This document shows positions 1 to 10,017 of a DNA stretch of 64,000 nt, piece by piece (the stretch's first letter is position 1; the number at the start of each line of letters is the position of its first letter). The notes beneath the pieces were generated by a model that was not told the origin of the DNA, did not search any database, and worked only from the letters and a program-made list of their open reading frames with translations. A program made the translations under genes and the position numbers. The DNA comes from Kappaphycus alvarezii (Eukaryota; Rhodophyta; Florideophyceae; Gigartinales; Solieriaceae): positions 248,001 through 312,000 of the forward strand of contig NADL03000451.1 in assembly GCA_002205965.3 (NCBI GenBank), written 5' to 3'.

Positions 1-12
1 GACGGCAGGCAA

Positions 13-227
13 GAGGTCGACCACCTCCGGAGCTTCTTTTTATTGAAGCTAGCCTATTTATGCTAGGTAGTATTGGTCTTTTCACAAGTAGCTCAAGTAA
101 AGAACAATTTCTGTTGACGAAACTAAAACATGAGTAGATTTCTGATTTGGTCTGACGCGAACGAAGTCCTGGACGGCTGTCAAAATTGACATATGAAGTG
201 GCGACTGGTCTATACCTGTTCATCACA
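13..227 (-). repeat. 3' LTR of copia element (approximate left edge)
   Basis: This segment matches 6,218-6,473 in the same orientation. Shared landmarks are CAAAGAACAATTTCTG, TTGACATATGAAGTG and CCTGTTCATCACA in the same order. On the minus strand both copies begin TGTGATGAACAGG, giving the TG start of an LTR. A G-run (GGGGGGCT) lies immediately upstream on the minus strand, as expected of a polypurine tract. The left edge is uncertain because the two copies diverge in the first 30 bases. Confidence 0.7.
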
Positions 228-919
228 AGCCCCCCGTTCACTACTTCGGAGATCTTGTCAATGAGGATATCTGAGAAAAAAACATGTCCGGACCCAATAT
301 CTTAGTGAGTCGGCTAGATTAGACCGTGATGGAATGTACAGTACGTCAAACCATGAATTGGAGACCGCTTCTCGGACATAATGATACTCTATGCCATTAG
401 CGTTGGGAATATCAATTCACATGTTCCTCGTGGTCGTCCGACATTTTCTTCGGTATGAAATATTTGGACTCATCCTCTTGCAGGAAGTGATGTACTTGAC
501 CACATCAATTACCTGTGTGTTGAATTTTGTTACATTTCTCCTTGGAAAGATTTTTTCAGGTATTTTGAACGACGTTTTGATTGCAAGTATATCAGAAGAA
601 TAAGTCAGTTTGCAACCGTAGTCGCTTGTGGTGTGAAGTTTAAGAGTGATTGCGTGAGCTGGTTCCTACGATTGAGAAGCTGGTGCGGCGAGCTCAGTTC
701 GGGGCTCATGATGGTGCCGACGTGTGGCTTACTTTGGTGGGTAGTCAGTATTGTTTATGTTGTGTGGCTACGAGAAAGTCCTTTACCATTTTTGGCTGTC
801 TGTAGCTTTATTGTTTTCACAGTTTTGGTACGTTAGCCGAGCTGTCGCGTACAAAAGGGCTTTATGAGTTTTGAAAAATAAAAGTAGTAGGCATCAGACA
901 GACTTCGATTTGTTGAAAA
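228..919. other. 3' internal region of copia element, no gene recognised
   Basis: This lies between the end of RNase H similarity and the 3' LTR. Two short plus-strand ORFs (391-603 and 633-836) run antisense to the element and resemble nothing I know. The segment probably includes the 3' untranslated part of the element, or another unrecognised insertion. Confidence 0.4.
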
Positions 920-2220
920 TTACGTGATCATCGACCCTATTTCGTAAAAATTAGGCTTTACTATGCACAGACCTTGAACCCATTCTGTACAGGAAATGGT
1001 TCCTAGATTGTCTCAGTAGATCTTGGCTGGACCGTTTTGGTCATTCTTAATTTCAGATAGGATCTTCCGAACCCACTTGACCTCTCTAACAAAAGCTTGA
1101 AGGGCAATAAACTCAGCCTCAGAAGTGGACTGTAAAAAATTAAATGATATACATAGATCCAAAATAGGTAATTCCAAATAAATGAATAATAAATTACCTG
1201 AATAAGACTGAGAATAATAATAAAAAGAAAACCAATATTTATTAATCGAAGGGATAGTTCTATAGCCCGACGCCTGCTCAAATTTTCTAACGGCCTAAAA
1301 CTACTTATACTGCAGATCAGAGTAGAAAGCCACGAAGATGATTCCAGTACCACAATAATTTTTTGTCGGCCAAATTCATGCTCAATAATAATTATAGAAT
1401 AATTCTCCAGGTGGGCATTAATCCAAATAATAATTTGCTGACAATATAATTCCAGTAATTATAACTACAGAATATAAAAACAAACTGACAGACATAAATA
1501 TTGCTTCACATGTAATAAAGTACAAAATATGGGCCATTGAAAAAACAGATAAAATTATTTTCGATGATTCACAAGAAACGAAAATTGTTGGTCTCTTATA
1601 AAATATTGTTCCACGACTTTTTAACACTGTATTCGATATGGAAAACAAATTAAATAGTTTTCCAATACTTGTAAAAATATTTTCCAGTTTTCACATGAAC
1701 TGGGCTATAGAGGATTGCAGTCTGCTAGTCCAATGACCGGAGCGAAATTAATAAATAATAAGAAACCTGACCTAGACCTTTTCGTGGTCTCGTCTCTGAC
1801 CAAATCAGCGTCGCAGTGTGCGTAGATATCAGGAGGACCATGATCGGACGGAAATAGTATCCCATAATTGGCACTGTGGATGAAATACCTGGCGACATGC
1901 TGTAGACATTTACTTTATTCCGGTATCGGGTCAGCCTGATACTTTTCAAGCATGGAAACTGAACTTACTATATCCGGTCTGATCCTAGTGAACAAGTAAA
2001 GTAGTGCACTCAACACCTCCCGATAAGGTTTGTCCATCATTCGAGTCCTGTTTGCTTCTGTCGAAGTAACCTCCTCCTTGTAAAGAGGGAGAGGCAAGGA
2101 GAGAGGAGTGCGCATCGGCTTTGCAGTATTAGTCCTAACAGCGTCGATAATACGATTGGAGTACGCCTCCTGAGGAAAAAACAAAACGATCAGTCCCTGA
2201 TAGGGTAAAAATGGCGTCAA
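920..2220 (-). pseudogene. Copia RT C-terminus and RNase H, interrupted
   Basis: On the minus strand, 2,220-1,915 reads as the end of a copia RT, with PYREVLSALLYL and RPDIVSSVSMLEKYQADP matching the family's 'PYR..vGsL.Yl...TRPDI..av..Lsry...P' pattern. Further on, DADLVRDETTKRSRSGF and WTSRLQSSIAQ are the RNase H start, and STSEAEFIALQAF with DNLGTIS and VKPNFYEIG the remainder. At least two frame changes are present. The coding order continues exactly across a 567-bp interruption at 1,133-1,699. RNase H would degrade the RNA strand during reverse transcription. Not functional here. Confidence 0.75.
1133..1699. mobile_element. 567-bp AT-rich insertion in copia RNase H
   Basis: Coding sequence ends ...SSIAQ on one side and resumes STSEAEF... 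on the other with no codon lost, so the interruption is exact. The trinucleotide CTG (plus strand) occurs at both edges, 1,130-1,132 and 1,700-1,702, which fits a 3-bp target duplication. The minus-strand 3' edge reads TTTTTTACAG, like a splice acceptor, but no canonical GT donor fits without breaking the frame. No terminal inverted repeat or protein is visible. It is either a small non-autonomous DNA element or an intron-like insertion. Confidence 0.55.
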
Positions 2221-3290
2221 CGGAAAACGGAACCACCAACTACCGGAGATGAGAGTCGTTGCGAGCGACTAAAGTGGTACAGTAGACGTTGACGAGCGAT
2301 GAAGAGTAGTGGGCGTGAAACCTAATTGTTTGCTCTAGTACCCAACTCTAAAGTGGCAGGCTCTACCACCCATGCTCTGTGACTTGCGTAAGAAAAACGG
2401 TTCTTGGGTCTGAAGTTGGCTCCCAACTTCCTAACTTTTTGGGACTGGACTTGAAGTTGGCTGCCCACTTGATTTCCGTCTCATGGAGGAAGAAATTTAG
2501 TTAGCTTATATAGGCCTTTTTCCCAATCTAAAATCTCGATAAAACTACTAGAAGCCCCAAGAAAAGTAGGATAAACTTCATGTGGACGCAAACAGTTTAA
2601 CAAAAGATACTGGAAATAAATTAAATGAATCTACTCCTCAAAATCTTCATCCCTAGATCAGGACCCAGCACTTCCCTTAAGACACCATAAGTACCCATGT
2701 ACTCCCGCATATGCCTGTGGATGGCCACAAATTACCTGCCCTTTTTGCAAAGAATAAAGCTCACCTGAATCGACCTCAACAGGGTCCATAGCGGGGACCA
2801 CCCGGTCCAACCAGGTCATTCCTTCCCCTCCATATGACCCGGTTCGAGGCCTCTTTCTTCATCTGTGGACTCCTAATCTTCCTCTACTTTCTCCCCGGCC
2901 TCATCTCCTTCTTCCTCCTCTTCGGACTCGTCCTAGGCCGCCACTAGCTCTATCCGTAGACCGGCAAGGGGCCACCCACTCCCTTGAAGCACTCCCCTGC
3001 GTTACCACACTCCTCCCTAGAGTCGCCCCTTACCGATTTCTGTGCTTCGATCTCCACCAGGTGACGAGCAACGAGCTCCGTCAAACGTTTCCTGGTTTAT
3101 CGACGGAGGTAGTCCTCGACGTCGGTTGGGCCAGAAGGGAATAAATGGGAGGCGGTGATGGGGCAAGGGTGACGGGTTTGACAATGGGGCGAGATAGTCG
3201 GTACATGATGACTATCAAGTGGGTTGTGATTTGTTGATTCTTTGTTGTTGTAGGGACGGAGATAAATTTTAGGCGACGCCCGATGTGTTT
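2221..3290 (-). other. Unrecognised 1.07-kb segment replacing the copia RT palm
   Basis: The RT should run through here with its YVDD motif, but nothing RT-like is visible in any frame. The minus strand instead has a TATA-like TATTTAAA near 3,290, a possible start (MYRLSRPIVKP) near 3,220, and an acidic stretch (DESEEEEEGDEAGEK) near 2,930. The pattern 'PT.VEDY...' followed by an acidic run resembles the ORF at 38,583-39,118. It may be part of another retroelement inserted into this one. No target duplication was found. Confidence 0.35.
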
Positions 3291-3945
3291 AAATAGCGCA
3301 AAAAGGTTCAGTTTGACAGGTCCGACAATTCAAAAAACGAAGGTGTAAATTGGTCCTGTAGTGGGATTTAGTGAAACCAGGCGTGCTTTGTACCGTGAAG
3401 GTCTTCCCTTCGAGTCCCTCTTAATTTTGAGGATAATACCAGAGGGTAAGCCTCGTCCTCCAAATGGTACAATGTCTGCATCGGTCCAAGCCACATTTCC
3501 AATGAGTGTGTTAAACTCTTCCTTGATTGTATCCTAACTTTCCGCATCGGTCGACCTCGAAGCAGGTCAGAGTTTGGGCTCGTCGGTATGTTGTACAAAG
3601 TCCGACTGGGCCATGATGTTATAATCAACTCAATTTCGTGGTCTGAGATTATAACCAACTTGAGAAATTGCTCTTTTGGTCCGTCTTGGTATGAGTATCG
3701 ACTTCCGCATCTGACTCAATGTCGCTTGCCTCCCCAAAAGTGCTTAGTTTTGTGGGTACGTAAGTCAGTGCTTCAGGTCCTTGGTCTTCATCGTCCGAAC
3801 CGGAATATGGATCATATTCTGGATCACTGCGCTGACCGATCGGTATGTCTACCATTGTGGAATAATCCTCAACATCACTGTAGACTGGCAGATGGACTTC
3901 GGGCATTCCGTGAAATTTGAGTTCCTCAGGCTTTGCATTTTTTGC
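3291..3945 (-). pseudogene. Copia integrase-RT hinge and RT N-terminus
   Basis: The minus-strand reading 3,906-3,649 is acidic (PEYDPYSGSDDEDQGPEA), the variable hinge that usually separates integrase and RT in copia polyproteins. In a shifted frame 3,560-3,368 gives IKRDSKGRPSRYKARLV, the strongly conserved RT entry motif ('K.k.dg...ryKARLVa.G'), followed by GPIYTFVF where the family has 'Y..tfaPV'. At least two frame changes occur. Reading stops near 3,290, before the catalytic aspartates. Confidence 0.7.
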
Positions 3946-4630
3946 TCACAATTCCAATTTCGATAAGAACATGATAAATACCTCTCCTTCATGGTAGAGG
4001 CAGACTACGGCACGACCACGTTGATCATATGTTGGTACCTTCTTCATAGTTGGTTGATAGAAGATGCGTGAACCGAAAGGTCGGACAAGCTCCACTGCCC
4101 TTTGCTGACTGCCAAAGTCCAGTGTGTGGAATATTCCCCGAAACGGAATTAGGAACAAATCTCTTGCAGTCGTTAACATGCCTGACAACTTATTTCAAGT
4201 ACCGCAACGGTAATTTGGCTTCTGATAAACATGTACTGACGAAAGAAAATTTCTGCTGAGACCACTTGGCCAAACCATTGGACTGTGGTGTACGAACTGT
4301 AGTGATAGATGCAATTAGACTTTCCTTGCCGAGTCGGTCCAACGCGGTCGTGAATTAGGTACCTCCAAGGTTGTGGATTTCCCGGACCTTGTGGTCGTAC
4401 TGTCTTTCAAAGAAAAGAACAAACGAGAGCAGCTCTGCTGAGCCATCAACATTTTGCCGAAGCGGAATAGTCTTGATGTACCTCATAAAATCATCCGCAA
4501 TGGCCAAGAAAACTTCTGCCTTTAATCCTATTCGATCCCAATTTTCCCTTTGGTGTCGCAATAAAGTACACCAGGACGGTCTTATTTGGTTAGGGATCCG
4601 TCAAATCTACATTTAAACTTCCCTGCAGTG
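3946..4630 (-). pseudogene. Copia integrase
   Basis: Two open stretches cover the core. 4,561-4,355 contains IADDFMRYIKTIPLRQ and QYDHKVREIHNLGGTEF, matching 'vDDfSRy.w.y.lk' and 'vk.lrsDnGgEF'; the second catalytic Asp of the DNGGEF motif reads N-L here, so it is altered. 4,188-3,946 contains LVRPFGSRIFY, the usual 'LR.fGs.ay' after the core. Integrase would insert the cDNA into the genome. The two stretches are in different frames. Confidence 0.7.
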
Positions 4631-4697
4631 CATTAATCACATGTTGTGGGGTTCAATTAGTGTGAGGGAGCTGACCGTTTTGGATTTCCTTCACCAC

Positions 4698-5287
4698 CTA
4701 GATGGGTATCGCATGACCGGGGGAGATGCCATAATCTCGCCCCTGGACTCGTAGTAATTTTTTTATGTTGCATTCCAGTTCTATGATGGTCATCATTTGC
4801 GCCCCCTGTACCACCATGGTCTTCATTACACCGGCATCGAAGTGCTCACTTGCTATGTAGACCATCGCAGTAGCTTGCCTGTCTCCCCTCTGACCATCAC
4901 GTGCTCCACCAGAAAGCCGATCCGGAATGTAAAACAATCCGTCTCGATCCTGTTCGGCAGACTCCAGTACTTTGAAATCGTCCGCGATGTCAATAAGTGC
5001 TGCCTTTCCAGGCATGAACAGTACGACAGTTTCTGTGCGTACCAGTGCCGGAACGGACGGCAGACTCATGGCCATATCGGGGATCAAAAGGGTTTCCGAT
5101 AGGCTGATCTCTTGGGTACCTTCAGCCGTGTGCCACAAGACCTTCCGGACTCCCTTGACATTTGCCGAAACGGAAGGTTCACCTACAAGCCTGATGCTCA
5201 CATCTCATTCCGTCTTGGAGTGAAATATGCTACCATGCTGAATCATATGTGGTAAACAGCCACTATCCGGCATCAAACGATCCGGTT
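4698..5287 (-). pseudogene. Copia protease and GAG-pre-integrase region
   Basis: Near 5,260 the minus strand reads LMPDSGCLPHMI, with the D-S-G of the retroviral-type aspartic protease. One in-frame stop (TGA near 5,205) follows, then a 167-codon open frame (5,201-4,698) continues VKGVRKVLWHTAEG and LLIPDMAMSLPSVPALV, the usual protease C-terminal half ('lL.vPdm..nLlSv..L'). The end resembles the GAG-pre-integrase region leading into integrase. It follows gag and precedes integrase as in a normal copia polyprotein. Confidence 0.75.
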
Positions 5288-6126
5288 TCAAGACCGTAGC
5301 GGACTTGAATTTTTTTCCGATGCGGCACGTTCGTTGAATCCCTTAAAGTTCCCATGCCTCTTCATGTTCCCGTTCAGTCTGTTTCCACCCTGTTGAAGAT
5401 GCACAGTTAGCCTACTCATTGAGCTTCGACCGGTTTTCCGGGTTGAGAGGGTTGAGAGAACACTGTTCCGTACGGTAGCTACCGTTTTCGCAATCCGGTC
5501 AGGCCGAGCTGGCAGCTGTAGCACGATTGGGGAATCCGTCATCGTTCATTAATAGTCTCTTTTCCTCCAGAAGCCGGCCTGAGACATCTTCCCATTGCAC
5601 TCTCTCTTCGTAGAGTGTCTTGATAGCGCCCATAACGGACCGTAACGATGATTTCCTGATAGAAGCAACGAGAATCCCTATCGCGAGAGAGTCCTGTAGG
5701 TCGGTTCCCATAATAGTCAGCTCTTTAATATACCCGCCATTTGTTCAAAGTGATTGGTAAGTACAGTAAGTAAGTAAGGTCTTCTCAAAGACTACTGTAC
5801 TTCATTGAAACCACTTCGGACATCTATGAGATCTTGGAAGAGGTAGACTTTAGGTCACGCTGTTCCAGCTTCTCTAGCATCTCCTTGGGTTTTCTGATAA
5901 CGGTCTAGACGACTCTAAAGCGTTGCTTACTCAACGCGGTGACAATAATGTCGCTTACCTGCAGCTGATGTCCTGTAAAGGTCTTCTGGTCGTCATCAAC
6001 TGCTATATCGGAAAAAGCATCGCTAATGTCTTTGGCAGTGATGGTCGTCTTAACTCTTATGCGCCAATGACAGTGATCAATCTTGGCGTCCAAGGGGAAA
6101 TTTTGGAGTTTGTCCGTTTCGGCCAT
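5288..6126 (-). pseudogene. Copia gag
   Basis: The likely start is the ATG at 6,126 (MAETDKLQNFPLDAK), 68 bases past the primer site. The first 73 codons are open. A later stretch (5,711-5,499) reads LQDSLAIGILVASI and LYEERVQWEDVSGRLLEEKR, typical of the copia gag capsid (UBN2-like) region. The remainder (5,542-5,288) is basic, where the nucleocapsid tail is expected, but no intact CCHC knuckle is seen. Frame changes near 5,900 and 5,540 disable it. Confidence 0.7.
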
Positions 6127-6194
6127 CTTGTGGACAAAATGAGAGAAAAAGAAACGTTTCCTTCACTGTGGGAAGAGGTGAAAGTTAGGTGTAT

Positions 6195-6212
6195 GGATCT
6201 GCGCCCATAACC
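6195..6212 (-). promoter_or_regulatory. Primer binding site, half-tRNA(iMet) type
   Basis: The minus strand reads GGTTATGGGCGCAGATCC five bases inside the right LTR. Drosophila copia and relatives prime from an internal cut of initiator Met tRNA, with a site of the form GGTTATGGGCCCAG. One base differs from that form. The position, just inside the 5' LTR and before gag, supports the call. Confidence 0.65.
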
Positions 6213-6217
6213 TTTCG

Positions 6218-6473
6218 TGTTAGATGCCCGATGGTTGCTTCTTTTCATTGATGCTTGCTTTTTATTCTAAATCAGTATCTATCCCTTCAAAAGTATCCCA
6301 AGCAAAGAACAATTTCTGATGAAGTATCCTAAAACATAATTGTGAAATTTCTGATGACCCATTCGAAAAAAATAATGATGAGATTTATGATTTGGTATTA
6401 CGCGAATTAAGTCCCGGAGGGCTGTTGAAATTGACATATGAAGTGATGTCCGGCCGGTACCCTGTTCATCACA
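6218..6473 (-). repeat. 5' LTR of copia element
   Basis: About 256 bp. On the minus strand it starts TGTGATGAACAGG and ends ATCTAACA, giving TG...CA termini. It is related to positions 13-227. No TATA box was identified with confidence. Confidence 0.7.
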
Positions 6474-6507
6474 GCACTGCACCATGCAGGAGGTGGGCTA
6501 GAACACA

Positions 6508-6574
6508 TAGGGAGAATATGGGTTGTTATAATGTTTGAAAGACACGGTCGTTTTTGGCCCGGAATATCATGCAA
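6508..6574 (+). repeat. GGGGGAAA-family repeat end (type D), split by LINE
   Basis: The stretch reads from a degraded GGGAGAATATGGGTTGTTAT to a GGTCGTTTTTGGCCCGGAATATC segment. It matches 59,566-59,640 in the same order. The LINE fragment begins directly after its inner part, so the LINE appears to have inserted into this repeat. Confidence 0.55.
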
Positions 6575-7045
6575 CATACGTGCTTGGTGGTGGTAAATCT
6601 TTACGAGTTGTACAGTATAGCACAGAAACGTGCGGAGGGTATTCAGAAATTAACTACGAATGCGGGCGGCGGGTAGAAACCTGTCACGCCTGCATTACTT
6701 GGAGACTAAACGCAAAACGGGTAACGAAGTCGGGAATCTTATGTTGAGGGAAGGACCCGCGACGGGAAGCAGCAAAGGAAGCCAGGCGGCAGAAGAAACC
6801 CTGGTCGTCGTCGTCCAAGGCGCCAGAGATATCAATCCCGGCAGGGGAGACATGGATATCGATTTGGTCGCAGTAAGTGGGGTAGTGAATGTGTTTCTCG
6901 CGCTCTGCAAGTGTCGCGACAGCACCTGCGGTAACCATACTTGGAGAGATGTGGCGACAAGAGGAGGGGTTGACAGCAGTAGCACCGACGGCGATATTAT
7001 TACTGTGAAGCCCGAAAGCAGCGGGAATTTATGTGTCCATTAGTA
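6575..7045 (-). pseudogene. 3' fragment of REL-type LINE
   Basis: Minus-strand frames give TLAEREKHIHYPTYC, VSPAGIDISGAL and FFCRLASFAASRRGSFPQ, nearly the same as the C-terminal endonuclease region at 26,400-26,800 and, less closely, 52,358-52,693. The 3' untranslated part (AATACCCTCCGCACG, then GATTTACCACCACCAAGC) also matches the 26-kb copy. It is 5'-truncated just before the endonuclease core. The catalytic 'DVTVAHP' of the relatives reads VGATAVNP, so the second acidic residue is lost. Confidence 0.75.
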
Positions 7046-7077
7046 ACGCGGGGGACTCAGATACATGCTTACCGCAC

Positions 7078-7185
7078 AACGGAAAGTTTTTTTGGTTTTT
7101 TACTGTTGGAAGATGCATTCTATCAATCGTAAGGTTTTCCAGACAACCAAAATCGACTCAAAAAGGTATGCCGGCATAGTAATGG
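7078..7185 (+). repeat. GGGGGAAA-family repeat (type A)
   Basis: The order GTTTTTTACTGTTGGAAGAT, then GGTTTTCCAGACAACC and AATCGACTCAAAAAGG is shared (inverted) with 57,385-57,489 and 58,690-58,785, and in part with 25,040-25,140. No coding content. It may be one end of a non-autonomous element. Confidence 0.6.
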
Positions 7186-9267
7186 GGGGAGGTTCTGTTA
7201 GAGTGAATTGACACCAGCGCCTACCAAAAATTTCAGGTACATGCACACTTCCATGCAAGGTGGCTGGGTATAAAATCAGCCAGATTATCAGTTATAGTAA
7301 ATGAACCAACCCTATTCTCACAATTTGAATGAACATTCACTGTGCTGCATGGGTGGCCCATGCATTATGTAATGGCCGAGATTTATTTATCTTGAAAAAC
7401 GAGATGATTGAAGTTTTTGTACTTGAAAATACCTTTTCGTGCTACATCCGGACTTTTATATTGGAGAAGGAACAGTTTATTTGTCTGAAATGGCTACTAG
7501 CTGATTATTTTGAGAAGGGAAAAAAGGATTAAAGAAAAATTGATTTTGATCAGAGGATAAGTAGCTGATCTAAGTGAGACGTAGAATATATTCTCTGAAA
7601 ATAATTGCGGTAATCGAGAAAACAATGTTGATATTGAAGACACAAGAGCAGAAAATTACTGGACAGACAACCTCTACTTGTTTGGACAAAACTTATCTTA
7701 TTACCGAGAAACTACAGACAAAGAAATCATGCGCTTCACATTACGAAGGCTTATTGATTGCTATCATGAGTTTTGTTTCCATCCCTGGGAACAGACTGTG
7801 TTGTATAAGTAATACGAAGCCATCACCAAAATCGGACAGAACAAACATTAAGGCCTCTTTCCCATAATCACGATAAGCTTTGAAAATCATTTCATTCATT
7901 GCTTCCTCCCCTCTATCATCCATTACAAGTTCTACGATCTTTCGCTCATTATCATTCTGTCACCCATGACGCCGTCTAAATCTTTACATGGATTTTATAC
8001 GGAATAAAGAGCATACAAAAGAGTCAGCGTGTTACTTTATCTGATTTCCTCTGAGAAATCTTTTTTATCGTGATTATCACTTCCGCTAGTCCCGAACAGT
8101 TCATCCACTAGACTTGCCGTGAAATACAAGGGCGTGAAAAAACATAATGAGTGCTGCGGAAAGAAAGCGTTTCAAACTCTGAAAGTTGCCTTGTAGAATC
8201 TCTCTGTGACTGCCGTAATTGCTCTCATTCCCCACCACTGCCATTTTCCGAAAAATCAAGCACATGATAAGCAATAAACCTAACCCTTTCAAGAGTTGGA
8301 GCGACAAATCCAGACTTTCGAAAATGTCGAACCGATACCTAAATGCTGTGGTTATGATGACTTATCGTGGGGAGAGACTAACAAAAATTGGTAGAGTAGA
8401 CGTAGGCACAGTAGAGCGGTTGGAGCAAAGGAGTTGGGGAACAGCCAAGGACATAAATGGGTACCATGCTTGGGCAGTGTCCCCCGCCGCAATGGGCGGC
8501 GGGATTTTTGTCCCCGAGGAGTTGACCCGAGGAGCTTGAGCTCTCCGAGCTCGGGATGGTCCAATGAAACCTTCGAAGAATTTTCGTACAGGCCATTGAC
8601 AGAGCTGCAACACCGATCTTATAGTGACGTATGGCTCTAGAACTAAAGCTAATTAAACTGATCTCTACTCAGTATAGCACAAATAAGCATGGTCGCATGC
8701 AGTAGTTTCGTGACGCCACGTAAGGACGTTAAATCATCTCCATTCAAACGGCCCAAATCAATTCCAACCGATTTTTTGATCAGATCAATCTAAATCGCAG
8801 GCCTTGACTCAGAATTTTCTTTGCGTTTTCTCTCAGATACCAAACCACGAAATCAAAAAAAATCCAGATTTTGCGGTCAACATCGATTTCAGTCTGAGAT
8901 ACAGATTTAAAATAAATTTTTCTTTGTCTCTAGAGAGTCCACCATATTAGACGAAAGCGCCGAATTGGGCATCATTCACAACAGATTGGAAGAATGTGAG
9001 TAAAAGCATGATTTAGCCACGTAACGATACATATCCGCCAGGGTAACAAGCGCTACTTCCTTCTTGGTTAGAATTATCCAACCATTCAGCCAACTCACCA
9101 TCTTTTTCAACATTTCATTCATAAGCGATGCCATAAATTCACCCCTTCTCTCGAATTATCTCTAATCCTGCACTCTAAGACCATTTTGTGGACTACAGAT
9201 AAACAAAACAACCTGGCACGATTATGCGCAGCCTTTTTGGAAAACTCTTTCTTCATCAGATTAGCTC
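7186..9267. other. 2-kb stretch without a recognised gene
   Basis: Both strands carry only short ORFs (the longest are 106 codons at 8,219-8,539 and 97 codons at 7,574-7,867). None has a recognisable motif. The short overlapping ORFs at 8,352-8,640 on both strands come from one GC-richer patch. I see no repeat shared with the rest of the window. Confidence 0.5.
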
Positions 9268-10017
9268 CTACATTACTCTCAAGCTTCCATCCAGGACTGA
9301 AGACTGGGTCTTCATCATTTTTCCTGCACTTTTCTCCGTCTCTACCACTCCACGACCCCGTCCATTTCTCTGCGATGTTTTTATTCTTGTGGTACCCCCA
9401 CATTGCGCTCCTCCGCGACCCCTTCCACCTCTTGATGAAGTATACCGTCTCTGCTGAATAATTTCGAAGTCCCTAGGCGCTGATTCATGCCCAGTACGAT
9501 TCTGACCCACCTCATGAAGTTCGTTCTGTAGTGATTGCACATGAGATGGGTGGAGTGGGAACAGCAACAGCACCGAATGGAGCCTTTCTACGTGGAGAAA
9601 AAGACAGTGATCATGGAGCAATATTACTGCCTCTCGTCGGTTAGTGCCCCACCGCCAAGGAAGGGGTACGAGCCACGTATCGTTAAAACGATCCACAGGG
9701 CGATCCACAGGGGGTGTTGGAGGTAGATAAGGGTCAGCAAAGTGGTCTGGAAGCTTAACTTGCATGGTATGTTGAGGTACCGCAATAGACTCCATCGTGA
9801 GCGCACGTTGTTTCGCTGGAAGTTGATGGATCTCGAATTTTGAACATGGATCATTGCGTGCTGATATATTGTTTAAACAACGGATCACAGATTCAAGTTC
9901 TACCCTTCGGCTTACGAGTACTGTAGTCAGCCGCCATAGTACCCCTACTACATATATAGGTGCATATATGCACCTATATATGTAGTAGTGCACAGTGCAA
10001 TAGGGTGAATCAAACAA
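9268..10017 (-). CDS. Unrecognised 249-codon ORF with RG-rich tail
   Basis: This is among the longest open frames in the window. Residues about 190-225 are rich in Arg and Gly (SSRGGRGRGG, RNGRGRG), as seen in RNA-binding or gag nucleocapsid tails, and the centre is rich in Pro. No family is recognised. Against it: codons near the start are formed by a perfect 44-bp palindrome (9,945-9,988), and no neighbour or promoter supports expression. It could be a gag-like remnant or a chance ORF. Confidence 0.25.
   Translation of the reverse strand: MFDSPYCTVHYYIYRCIYAPIYVVGVLWRLTTVLVSRRVELESVIRCLNNISARNDPCSKFEIHQLPAKQRALTMESIAVPQHTMQVKLPDHFADPYLPPTPPVDRPVDRFNDTWLVPLPWRWGTNRREAVILLHDHCLFLHVERLHSVLLLFPLHPSHVQSLQNELHEVGQNRTGHESAPRDFEIIQQRRYTSSRGGRGRGGAQCGGTTRIKTSQRNGRGRGVVETEKSAGKMMKTQSSVLDGSLRVM
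9945..9988. repeat. Perfect 44-bp palindrome
   Basis: Each 22-base arm runs from CTACTACATA to GTGCATA and its exact complement follows with no spacer; the symmetry centre lies between 9,966 and 9,967 and breaks just outside. It could extrude as a cruciform or mark a transposon excision or fold-back site. Confidence 0.95.

Larger units (their letters stand above)
13..6473 (-). mobile_element. Degraded Ty1/copia LTR retrotransposon
   Basis: The two related terminal repeats enclose, on the minus strand and in this order, a gag-like ORF, a DSG protease, a GAG-pre-integrase region, integrase, the first part of the reverse transcriptase and a copia-type RNase H. Integrase before RT is the copia order. 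A half-tRNA-type primer site lies inside the right LTR. The element is dead: several frames carry stops, the RT palm is missing or replaced (2,221-3,290), and 567 bp interrupt RNase H. The target duplication cannot be checked because the left flank is at the window edge. Confidence 0.85.

Noticed and set aside
1133..1699. Spliceosomal intron in copia RNase H
   Set aside because: The acceptor looks fair but no GT donor gives an exact in-frame join; kept only as an insertion of unknown type.
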